Below, piece after piece: positions 33,801 to 43,243 of a DNA stretch of 64,000 bases (its first letter is position 1; every line of letters begins with the position of its first letter). The translations under genes and the position numbers were made by a program. The notes under the pieces were generated by a model. It was given only the letters and a program-made list of their open reading frames with translations, did not search any database and was not told where the DNA came from. This DNA is from Saitoella complicata NRRL Y-17804 (Eukaryota; Ascomycota; Saitoellomycetes; Saitoellales; Saitoellaceae), in assembly GCF_001661265.1 (NCBI RefSeq), contig NW_017566994.1:434001-498000 (forward strand). The letters run 5' to 3'.

Positions 33801-34709
33801 TTAGCAGTTATGCAAGAACTCCACGCATCTCCTGACCTTCTCGTCGTCGTCGCCCTCCTTGAGGTGGCCAAGGTACATCCAGGCTACGGTCGCAATCCAA
33901 GTCTCTTTGGTATATGGCAAAGCAATCTCGATGTGGTCACCCCGGCGGATCTCACCCGATAAAAGAAGGCTGCCAAGGAGCGGCGCACACATGACAGCGT
34001 ACTCAACGTGCAACGGCAGGTAAACTCCCTTGTCCTCCTCAGTCTTCCCCTCAACTTCCACTTCCTCAAGTCGTCTTGGCAACTCCCTTGACATAGAGAA
34101 GTTTTGACGTCCCGGCCACTGCGATCGGACCTTCGCCTTCCACGTCTGCCCATCCATGTTCTCCTTCGACAACGGTACAGCTTTCACGAACACGTGCGCC
34201 GATCGGTAATCTCCCAAATAACGCGAACCCATCTGAAGAAGCTTTTTCTCGATGTATGCTGTTGGAACATTGACGAGTTCGGGCCTTGGGTCAGGAATTT
34301 GCCATGCCTGCTCGAGCTGTTGAAGACAGACGCTCTCGGGGATTTGTGGTGATGTCGATGCGGCGCGCTCGGTGCTCTTTGGTGATACGTCCTCTTGCGC
34401 GGGTTGTTCCTCAGTGGTTGTTGGAATTTCAATTGTTACTGATTGAATCTCATTGGCAAGAGTCCTGGGTCGCTCCTTCTGGGTTTCGACATTGAGGAGA
34501 GGACTCGCTGGAGGAGACGCAAGCGCTGCGTGCGATCGTGGGCTGAGATGGAGGGATTGGAGACGCTTCGCGAAACCAGGTTGGTCGTCGGGGATCTCTG
34601 TCGTCTTCGCAGTCGGCAGTGGAGTAAGAATATCCTCGTGCAACCTCTTTGCTTGCGTCTTTGCCAACGACAGATCTAAGGGCACGGGCCGTCTGGAGTT
34701 TAAAGTCAT
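33801..34709 (-). CDS. Unknown protein, C-terminal half faintly BTB-like
   Basis: Unrecognised single-exon protein of 302 aa. The ATG at 34709 (MTLNSRRPVPLDLSLAKTQA) was chosen; the frame stays open to 35132 but the extension looks non-coding. The N-terminal half is Pro/Ser/Thr-rich. The C-terminal half looks folded: VNVPTAYIEKKLLQMGSRYL, then MCAPLLGSLLLSGEIRRGDH and TWIATVAWMYLGHLKEGD. The last two blocks recall the end of a BTB/POZ fold (LL-x-SLL-x-SGE, then W-x-YLG), but this is weak. No partner gene suggests a role. Confidence 0.6.
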   Translation of the reverse strand: MTLNSRRPVPLDLSLAKTQAKRLHEDILTPLPTAKTTEIPDDQPGFAKRLQSLHLSPRSHAALASPPASPLLNVETQKERPRTLANEIQSVTIEIPTTTEEQPAQEDVSPKSTERAASTSPQIPESVCLQQLEQAWQIPDPRPELVNVPTAYIEKKLLQMGSRYLGDYRSAHVFVKAVPLSKENMDGQTWKAKVRSQWPGRQNFSMSRELPRRLEEVEVEGKTEEDKGVYLPLHVEYAVMCAPLLGSLLLSGEIRRGDHIEIALPYTKETWIATVAWMYLGHLKEGDDDEKVRRCVEFLHNC

Positions 34710-35510
34710 TTCGTCGATTGATAGTGAAGAAGCCAGCTGATGTCGATGGATAGCAAGTACAAAAAGATGCCCAGGAGCGAATGACGGTTTATTTGAACAG
34801 GTGGCAGTGTTTAAAGAGTAGGCAGGCTTACGCGTGGGCGAGAATTGTCGAACAATGGGACGCATAGCTGACCGGCACACATCAGCGGGCCATATGAGAA
34901 GCCGAGTAGCTCCTAGGGTAATCAGCCATTGTATTCCGAAACGAGTTCCATTGTCCAGGATCGATTGACAGGCCAACGGTGCATGTCTCGCCTGGATGGA
35001 CGGGCGCCGCGTTGAGACAGAGTTTCTTTGTTCTGAAGCCTGTGGCTTGGGATGGTGTGCTGGTCGGTAGTCTGCCCAACCAACACTAAACACCAACAAC
35101 CTGCCCCGATCGCGAGCACCTGTACGAAACACCCCTACCGAATACGGCTCCGGTCCGAAACACGGCCAGGAGGTTTACTTACTTGAGCTTAAGTGTTGAC
35201 TGCGTTCCTATTGTTTCAAGATGACCCGCTCAGCCCTCCTCATGCGCCTTCACCCGAGGACTCGAGTACAAGCCCAGATCGGAAACTGAACCCCATGTAT
35301 GAGATCTCACTTAGGGTTTCGGGAATCAGATCAATGCTTTGGTTAGATATTCCGAAAGGAGTGCGTTCAACTTACTGATTCGCCGACCGAGCGATGACGG
35401 TATATGTCCCTCGGACGATCACATGCATCCCATGTGCCAGGTTGGAATCGCTATATAAAGTATCGTAATGCGTAAAGTACCCTACGCACCAAGCCGACCG
35501 TGGTAAATCT
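34710..35510. other. Intergenic region without a recognised gene
   Basis: About 800 bp between the 5' end of the unknown gene and the 3' end of the MMS1-like gene. A TATATAAAG at about 35452 on the plus strand has no gene downstream of it. No tRNA-like fold, repeat or conserved frame was seen. Confidence 0.5.
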
Positions 35511-38500
35511 TTAGACGATCACTTCGGACAAAGCATTGCGGATGACCATTTTGGTGGCATCGATGTCTTGCTCCAGAACATCTCCCGTGCGCGCCGGCGG
35601 CTCCTCTAATCTCGTTTCCATCACTGTCACAAAGCGGCTCAGCTCTTCCAATGCAGTGCCAAGGATTTTCTTCCATTGCTCTGTGTTCATTCCCAGCAAT
35701 GCTTGGAGGGCGGTGCCGTTCAGTATCTCTCGCTGTTCCCAAGGTGTCTCACCCCGCACAGCCGCGATCGCTTGGAAATACTGCTTCTGCACGAGGTGGA
35801 GAAGGTTATATGCTTCCGCCGGCAATTGCGAGAGCCCGAAAATACTCCCGTCAATGCCACTGCAGATAATAACTTTGCAGAACCCCTCTGGCGACCCCGC
35901 TGTCCCGGCGTTTGACGCCAACAATGACGCCTCCTTCATTCGCGAGATCGCGACAGGCAATTTCACCTGGAACGACCTCTTTTGCTGTGAGCCATTCATA
36001 CTCGGTACGAAGCCCCAGACGTAGCCAGACTTGTCAGACGCAAGCACAAGCCCTGAGCCTCGTACCCAATGATCCAAGCCGAGCCTTGGTTTCGGATCAG
36101 AATAAAGAAACGCTATCTTCTTGGCGGCTTGGTCGTAAGTCAAAACGACAACAGAGTCCCTTTGTGTAGAACAATAGATCACATTATCCTTCACTGATAT
36201 CCGTGTTGCGGCTGAGCGTAGTTTGAACGTCACCTCCTCGGGACTGAACCCCACTTTGTTGTCCGTCCCGTTCACGTTTAACGTGCGCACACAGATTTGT
36301 TTGCCCAACGTGGAGTATACCACGCCAAAGCTTGCTATTGATGCAATAGCAACGACGGCGTCGGCCGTACGGAAAGGCTTCAACCGCTTCACCCTTGACC
36401 TTCCTGGGTCGTCCTTACTCGGTTTGAAGTTCAGAAAGTGCAGCCGGCCACCGATGTCTACCCCGCCTTTCCAACCTGTTCCCGCGCAGACATAGTGATA
36501 CATCACGCCAGGTCTCAACTGGATGCTCCACTCAAAGATACTGTAAATAACCTCGTTGTCTTTGAAAATCAGGCTATCAGTATCCGTGGTCGCCAAGGGG
36601 TATGATGTCTTCAAAGCACCGCTGGCAATATCAATGTACTTGATGTCCGAACGTGTAACACCTGAGGTCTCAGTAGATATGTTTGTCAGGACCGTAAATG
36701 CCCCAGTTCCCTTATGGTCAGTGATGACCCTTCTTGGAGTCGCCTCCAGGGGTATTGATCGGGTACAGAGACGGACTTCCTTGCCAACTTCAGCGAAAGC
36801 CAGCGCAGTGCCAGAAATGCAAGGCAATATGGGTGAAGCATCGATCAAACCATCAACAGACTTGGAAACAAGCGAGATGCTTTCCAATCCTTGCTCCATG
36901 ACCATTTCAGCTAGGGTCACATCTCCAGCTTGTGAGGCGATGACTTTCCAAACAGCATCGCTTGCCACATAAGCCTCGGTTTTCGAGTGACTACGGATTT
37001 TGACCGGTCGGCTTCCCAGTTTCACCGTGTCCACTAACTGAAGTTGTGTACCCTCCTCCATCATCCGATAAAGTAGCATGTGCCCGGTTCGCGCACCAAC
37101 GAGTAGCATATTCCAACCTTCATTGGCGATAACAACCGCCGATTCGGGTATGGCATCTTCGTACTCTTGTCCGTTTGATACGATGACTTTTTGGGTACAT
37201 AGGTGCGTCAAAGCACTGAAGGGATCAATGTTGCACACGACAATCTCCGATGACAGCGTTCCTGCAATGCATATTCTCCCGGACAAGGGCCTTTCCGAAG
37301 GAGCCAACGGCAAGTCATATTGCGACAGGAATGTTGGCTCGGAGCTTAGTAACCAGCTCCCCGGCGTCTCCTCGATGCGCAGCCCTTCTTTCTTCGGCAA
37401 TGATCTCGGTAATAATCTCGTCTCACCAGTCTTAAAATGTCTTGAACCCACCACGAGTTGCCCACGTAACACGTTCGCCGCAAGGACTTCCGACCCCATA
37501 CCGAAAAGTTCAGCAAAAGAGGTCTTCTCGACGTCGGGCTCCGTCCTACCTGCGAGTGAAATAACTCCATCTCTCGTTACCTGAACAAGTCTCTCACCAT
37601 CACGTCCCACAGCCAATGTTTCCTTTCCAGAATCGACCCCCAAGGCGTCTGTAACATCTTCAATCTCCCTTGTTTCGTAGTCATAGCACAAGCAGTTCGT
37701 CTCATTCCAGGGATAGGTAATGAAGACAAACACCCGGTGTCCTATTGTATCAGGAGCTGACCAAAGTCCGCTTATATTCTCGAAATCTCCGACTTCATCA
37801 TGTACTCGTAACGGCAGTCCAGTTCTCAGCTCGCTGAACATACCCCCTTCGGACCGGCCATGAGTAACGAGGAGTCGCTGCTGACCAGACGTGGAGTCCG
37901 GCGGCGTATAGACATCAAAATCGAAGACGGGAGAGAGGTTAGGTAGCTCAAAATACCGTGTTACGGCTCCATCCGTTGAGAGCAAGTATACTCCACTCGA
38001 ACACATCGCTCCCCCAGCAAACACCAAATCACCAGTCCCCATATCCATATCCAAGACCGCGAACGCAAAACTCCCTGGCTCAACCTGCCCAGCATTCACG
38101 ACCGTCGCTTCTGTCGTGCAAGCATCTACCCGCGATATCCGTCCCGTTTCGTGCAGGAGATACACATAATCGTCTGCATAGCTTGCTTGTCGTGACGTTG
38201 CAATACCTGTGACTAAGCCTGCACCCTTGGGTAGAGGTGCGCGTACAAAGGCGAGGTCTCCACTTCGTATCCGCCCAGCTTCGAAAAGGCATGCTTCAGT
38301 CTCCGTCACGATGAGCGCTGAGTCTTTCACTTCATTCAGTGCAGTCATATGTAGCGGTAATGACAGCTCTGTTGGTAGAGGCATGTTGCCGTATTCGTAC
38401 AGCGTGGAAAGCGGAGTCCCCGGGAACCATTGATACACAAGGACTCGTGGCTTCGCGGCAGCGGTGTCATAGATATATACCATCAGGTGTACCGGAACCC

Positions 38501-39311
38501 GACTGCTCTTCGTCTCTTCATCATCTCCGATCGGTGACGTGAACGTAGGAGGGGTAAGGAACATAGCATGCCAGATAACGCCCGGCACCTCAATGCTTTG
38601 TGTTTCCTGGATAACTATTGCAGCCGTATCGTTGGCAGGCTTGCGTATAGAGAACATTGCTAGTCGATTCTGAGTCGCGGCCACGACACCTGCTCGTCCT
38701 AGGGGGTCCAGGGCGAGGGACTGACCTATCTGGTCAATATCGTCGCCTAAAGTACCGAGGGGGTAAGTACCACACATCCCAAACGTTCCTGTAGAAGCGG
38801 GCTCAACGGTGGAGTACCGAAACCGAGGCTTGCCCGTTGTAGTGGGAGTGGACGAAGATTCTGCTGCAGGCGGTGCGTAACGGAGAAAGGCGAGCGTGCC
38901 ATCCATGGAGGTATACGCAAGGACATCCGGTTCGCGTGTCAAGGACTGCGCATTTACACCAATGTCTAGTTTGGCAGACTCCTTGAAACAAAGGACTTGC
39001 GCGTCGCGTATCTTCTTGAACATGGGATGCTGAATAAGACAAGTGAGAGTGCCGTCGTCATTGACACGGTGCAATTCGATTGTGACATCCTAATGCTATC
39101 GTCAGTAAATCGCATATAGTCCTGAGAATTTTCTCACCTTGATCAGATATACCGCAGCCTCACCGCCAGGCAACCAAGATGGCAGAGCCTTCCTTACAAT
39201 CGGCGACGGCACCAGCGTCTTACACAGAAAGCCGGGAACCTCGGTCGTCTTCTTCTCCCTCACCTCTTCCATGTCCAGATCCTGAGTCAATTCCGGGAGT
39301 GTATGCTCCAT
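35511..39311 (-). CDS. MMS1_N/CPSF-A beta-propeller protein (DDB1 superfamily)
   Basis: Large multi-propeller scaffold of 1250 aa. Exon 1 is 39311-39138, the intron 39137-39090 (48 bp) and exon 2 39089-35511. The N-terminus (FLCKTLVPSPIVRKALPSWL) and the first propeller (QHPMFKKIRDAQVLCF) resemble the fungal Mms1-N-terminal group. The C-terminal part (LLHLVQKQYFQAIAAVRGET, then helices) is the CPSF-A-type ending. Relatives DDB1, Rik1, Mms1, Rse1 and Cft1 are scaffolds in cullin-4/Rtt101 ligases or RNA processing. Mms1/Rik1-like is the best guess, but the branch was not resolved. A transposon lies 100 bp upstream of the start codon and may have displaced part of its promoter. Confidence 0.78.
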
Positions 39312-39410
39312 CAGTCGTCGTTCTGGAGGTTCATGCCAGTCTGTTTTTGTCGCACGCTCCAGATGTCGGGCTCGTAATTGGGTTTGAGTTGACCCCAAAT
39401 TCAGGGCCTA

Positions 39411-39436
39411 CTGCTGGTTGCAAAATGCTTGTCGCA
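39411..39436 (+). repeat. Left terminal inverted repeat of the transposon
   Basis: 26 bp beginning CTGCTGGTTGCAAAATGC; it matches the reverse complement of 42409-42434 except at position 19 (T versus C). TA precedes it. Confidence 0.92.
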
Positions 39437-39598
39437 GGCCTAAAATCACCCCTGCGCGTCTGACATCGACACTCCAACAAAACGCGTCATAACTCCATCA
39501 ATATGCCTCCTAGGAAGCTGAGAGGAGCAGCCAAACAATCACTTCAGCTCAGGGCTTCAAGCCGCACCCCCTAACCCCCGCCTAGGTTCGAGGATGAT

Positions 39599-40909
39599 TT
39601 GCGGTCAAGCCCCCCATCAAAACCACCCGCCAGGGTTAAACGTACCAAAACAGTCATTGATCTCGAAATCGAAGACCCAGAACCTGAACTTGTGAGTCAA
39701 TACGATGATTTCATGGTTCAGGTTATCGTTACTAGGGAGCCGAAATTTAGGTATGCCCAAGGACCCTTCATGGTCAACCCCCTGAAAGAATGGGACTTTG
39801 TTCAACCACTATTGCTCGATCTCGCCCTCGAGGAGTTGCGTCAGGACCCTGTGGTCAAAGAGGGCATCAACATTCACTCCCTTACTCCCTACATTCAATG
39901 GAAAGTTGTACGCGGTCGTTTCAAGGATGCACCATGGTGTCGACTACGGCACCCCCTCGACTGGGAAGCATTCATTGAGGCCGTCAACACTGAGCGCATG
40001 GTACCTAAGATCGAGTGGACAGCTTTCATTCAAATTGATACGCGCTTCGTACCGCAAATCCAGTCTCTCGCCCGTACCGAAGACCTCGAAACTCCCACTA
40101 GGTCCTCCCAGCAGAAATCAAGGCCCCGCAACATTCCATTCGCAAGGGCTAGGAATACAGCAACAACTAGGGCCCTTCAGGATGTTTCTGTCAACATCGA
40201 GGGAGACCCTGTTGCTTACCACAAGTTGCTTGCCGTACAGTCCCTTCAGCAGAAATACAAATGCGCCCAGCACCATCAAAACCTATGCTACGTTCACCCA
40301 TTGAGTAAGGCTCATCGACACATCAATATGCACCAGCAGAATCGATGGGCAGACTATATTGCCAATGAAGAGCCTGGGGTCTCGCTCGATCAACCACCCC
40401 TACATGACACCATGTTCAACAGCTTGCGTGAGGCATTCAAACCAACAGATCAACCCTCGGCAACACCTGAAAGCAGGTCTTCAAGTGGGCATTCGCACCT
40501 ACCTACCCCCATGACAGTCAGCCGGTTTGACTTGAACCAAGCACCCCCTTTGACTCAGGTACCAGACCATGCGCAACCCATGAGAGGCTCGAGCCCTCTT
40601 TCAGGACCAGCAGGAGATGATTTGGATGGATTCTTGGAGTATGTTGGGCGACATGCGCCTGCCTACACCAACATCAATATTGACGTAGTCAGGGATGCAG
40701 TGGTTGACCACGGCATTCGCCTCGACGACCTCAAAAAGATACCGGATGATGGCCTACCACCTGCTAAGAAGGGCTGGGTCATGATCATGAAGAATTGCTG
40801 GCCAGTTTGGAAAGGTATTATGCGGGAGAATGATTCCAACGCTAAACGACTGGAGGCAAGACCCTTCGAGGTTTACGAGGTTCCCGATGAGTCAGAAAGT
40901 ATCTATTAG
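39599..40909 (+). CDS. Passenger protein of the transposon, Cys/His motif, unknown function
   Basis: Open frame of 436 codons inside the transposon. No ATG opens it at 39599; the first in-frame ATG inside is at 39713. An in-frame ATG at 39503 begins MPPRKLRGAAKQSLQLRASS, but a TAA at 39572 separates it from the rest, so either an unrecognised splice joins them or this copy is damaged. The middle has KCAQHHQNLCYVHPLSKAHR and then NRWADYIANEEPGVSLDQPP. From memory, this Cys-x2-His..Cys-Tyr pattern followed by W-A-x-x-I and PP recurs in many uncharacterised repetitive proteins of basidiomycetes. A basic, proline-rich start and an acidic end (EVPDESESIY) complete it. It is not a transposase; a DNA-binding helper role is only a guess. 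Confidence 0.6.
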   Translation: MRSSPPSKPPARVKRTKTVIDLEIEDPEPELVSQYDDFMVQVIVTREPKFRYAQGPFMVNPLKEWDFVQPLLLDLALEELRQDPVVKEGINIHSLTPYIQWKVVRGRFKDAPWCRLRHPLDWEAFIEAVNTERMVPKIEWTAFIQIDTRFVPQIQSLARTEDLETPTRSSQQKSRPRNIPFARARNTATTRALQDVSVNIEGDPVAYHKLLAVQSLQQKYKCAQHHQNLCYVHPLSKAHRHINMHQQNRWADYIANEEPGVSLDQPPLHDTMFNSLREAFKPTDQPSATPESRSSSGHSHLPTPMTVSRFDLNQAPPLTQVPDHAQPMRGSSPLSGPAGDDLDGFLEYVGRHAPAYTNINIDVVRDAVVDHGIRLDDLKKIPDDGLPPAKKGWVMIMKNCWPVWKGIMRENDSNAKRLEARPFEVYEVPDESESIY

Positions 40910-41222
40910 TTCTGCTCTTTTATGTGGTATTCTTCTTTTCTCGATAGCATGCTTAGTTCTTTCACAATGACCTTACAAAGCTCAACACCTTACTTCAATC
41001 GCTACCATACTCGCCACCCCTAAATACATGGTGTCAAGTAGTATGCAATTTGCTGCAACTAGAGTCGGTGGTTACTGAAGACCACGTCTTCATGCATTGC
41101 ATTTGGACATACGTACAGCCATTTTGTGAGGGAATCTGTCCGTGAGAATGGCAGGATACTGAAAATATACGAATGTATTGCTTCGATCGAAAAACCTACT
41201 CATACAAGCCAGAAAAAAGTGA
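40910..41222. other. Convergent spacer inside the transposon
   Basis: 313 bp between the 3' ends of the passenger gene and the transposase. AT-rich stretches suitable for polyadenylation; no further gene was recognised. Confidence 0.5.
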
Positions 41223-42314
41223 CTACATAGTTGCCCTAGCATCAATAGTAGCCTGGTTGTTAACCTCGACATACCGACGTAACTCTGCATCTGACAATGC
41301 ATAACCGCAGCCCGTGAACAAGTTGCGGATCTTGTCAGGGTGCTCATTGATCGAGTCGATTGCGCAGCGTATGAATCCCTCAGGGTCTGATCGAGCTAAC
41401 TCATGCTTGTTGTTGCGCTTCATGCAGCTCTTCATCATACTAAAGCACAGCTCGATTGGATTGAGGTCTGGTGAGTAAGGCGGTAAAAAATGGAGTCGAC
41501 ATCCAGTGCATTGAACAATGAGTTCATATACCCTTTCGTCATGATGAATACGACAGTTGTCGAGCACAACTACACTGTTCGGACCAGGGTAGGGGTTGAG
41601 AATTGGTAGCAGTTCATTTTCGAGGAATTTGACAAATCGATCAGCATTGAAGGATCCCTGAAAAACCGATAAAGCATGGAGCCCTGTCGAGGTAAGTGCA
41701 GGCAACACACTCCAACGTTTGGTTCGAGCAAACGGTCTCTCCTCAATGGCCCTAGTACCGACTGGCGAGTAACCAAATTTGCGGGTAGCAGTCCTCTCAT
41801 CGACAGCAGACTCATCGAGAAAGACTAGTTGTTCTTGACTGTATTCAGCCATTGCTATCGCGTGTTGCGCACGTAAAATGCCGTTCCGTTCAGCTGCCCT
41901 TAGCGTGAGAGTTTTTCGAGTATATCCAATTTTCTTGAGGTATCGACAGATATGGTACTGCGATAGTGAAGTTGCAAATTCCTGGTTCATAAACTCTGCG
42001 CAATCATCCTGGTATAGGGTAGGGTTCAGATCATACAGGGCCTTGATATGCTGTCATGCCCAGCGTTTAAGTCAAGGTCCTCGATGGGGCAGCTCACTTA
42101 CCATGCCTATGCGGGTGTCAATCTGAGGCGTCCTACCACAGTTCGTGGTAGGGAGGCGCTCATGGGTGCCTTCCTCCTCGAATCTCTTGACGATCCTGTA
42201 AATGGTTCGTACCGATCGGTTGATGATCTCACTGAGTTGGTGAACGTCAAAGCCCTCAATGTAGTTCTCAATAACTATGGACCGTGTGCTATTGTCGCAT
42301 ATTTCCCCGAACAT
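41223..42314 (-). CDS. IS630/Tc1/mariner-type transposase, DD35E
   Basis: Transposase of 346 aa that cuts and rejoins the element at TA. Exon 1 is 42314-42102, the intron 42101-42051 (51 bp) and exon 2 42050-41223. A helix-turn-helix is seen at the N-terminus (GFDVHQLSEIINRSVRTIYR). The catalytic triad lies in LVFLDESAVDE (first Asp), SVVVLDNCRIHHDE (second Asp) and YSPDLNPIELCFS (Glu). 35 residues separate the second Asp from the Glu. The frame is open after splicing out one intron, which has the host-like GTAAGT donor. All expected parts are present, so the enzyme may be functional. The start codon lies 95 bp inside the right terminal repeat. Confidence 0.9.
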
Positions 42315-42408
42315 TTCGAACCGTTTGCGACCTTCCTAGGCCTTCAATGGAGTTGTTCTGTTGATTTTACGGTGAGGATTTACGGAGCATGTGCAGCTAC
42401 CTGCAGTT

Positions 42409-42434
42409 TGCGACAGGCATTTTGCAACCAGCAG
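42409..42434 (-). repeat. Right terminal inverted repeat of the transposon
   Basis: Inverted copy of the left end, ending GCATTTTGCAACCAGCAG on the plus strand, and followed by TA. Confidence 0.92.
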
Positions 42435-42509
42435 TACTGTATCGTGCAGCAGCTGTATCGTACGTCACTAAACACCAACACCAAACGACCATCATCACGA
42501 AAAGCAACT

Positions 42510-43181
42510 ATGATCAACGCCGTTCTGATATGTATGTCCAGACTGTTCTACTCGGCTGTATGCAGTAGCTAATCATAAACACAGTCAACAACCATGGCAA
42601 ACCCCGCCTTACAAAGTTCTATACTCCGGTCGACATCAGCGCACAACAAGCATTACTGAAAGAGATCTTCACATTGGTTTCCACACGACCATCATCACTA
42701 TGCAACTTTCTCGAGGGCAGCACTTTGGTCGGGGGTCAAGATACGCGTGTTATCTACAGACACTACGCAACACTATACTTCGTCTTCGTGGTCGATGAGG
42801 CAGAGAGCGAGTTGGGCATCTTAGACCTCATCCAGGTGTTTGTCGAGAGTCTGGACAGATGTTTCGAGAACGTTTGCGAGCTTGATCTGGTATACTAGTT
42901 ATAGCGGTTGTATAAACCCACGCTTACAAGCCTACAGGTATTCAACTTCGAAGCAATCCATCACATCCTATCCGAGGTAATATCAGGAGGCATGGTCGTG
43001 GAAACAGATATGTCAACAATTGTGACATCAGTACAAGAAGCAAACAAGTTAATGAAAAAGAAAGGTATGGAACCGCTCTATCAACACGGTAGGGTATCCT
43101 CTGACCATAATAAACGCAGGCCAAACAAGTTATATCAGCCTGCCGAAGGAGGTGTTGGGGCATTCGGGTGGCGCGTATTAG
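42510..43181 (+). CDS. APS3: AP-3 adaptor complex sigma subunit
   Basis: Small subunit of the AP-3 clathrin-type adaptor that directs cargo from Golgi/endosome to the vacuole, 171 aa. Exons are 42510-42531, 42585-42889, 42938-43064 and 43120-43181, with introns of 53, 48 and 55 bp. The first exon is only 22 nt; joined it reads MINAVLIFNNHGKPRLTKFY. The core IYRHYATLYFVFVVDEAESE, LGILDLIQVFVESLDRCFEN and ILSEVISGGMVVETDMSTIV is diagnostic for the sigma-3 rather than sigma-1 or sigma-2 type. The tail ends SLPKEVLGHSGGAY. A transposon ends 75 bp upstream of the ATG. Confidence 0.93.
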
Positions 43182-43243
43182 AAATCATACCATTGTGTGC
43201 GTCGCTCTTCGTTCATTTCGTTCGTGCTGTGATTCTATGCCGC

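Larger units (their letters stand above)
39411..42434. mobile_element. Tc1/mariner-like DNA transposon with a passenger gene
   Basis: A 3024-bp element defined by 26-bp terminal inverted repeats (39411-39436 and 42409-42434, one mismatch) that start CTGCTGGTTGCAAAATGC. It is flanked on both sides by TA (39409-39410 and 42435-42436), the target duplication of the IS630/Tc1/mariner group. Inside are a spliced DD35E transposase on the minus strand (42314-41223) and a second gene on the plus strand (39503/39599-40909); their 3' ends converge. Two genes and a length of 3 kb are unusual for this group, which normally has one gene in 1.3-2.4 kb. The ends are nearly identical and the transposase frame is open, so the insertion looks fairly young. 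Confidence 0.88.

Noticed and set aside
34710-35132. N-terminal extension of the unknown protein at 33801-34709
   Set aside because: The frame is open, but the composition changes abruptly and no conserved feature is seen; the ATG at 34709 was preferred.
35452-35460. TATATAAAG on the plus strand
   Set aside because: No plus-strand gene follows; the next gene is antisense and at its 3' end.
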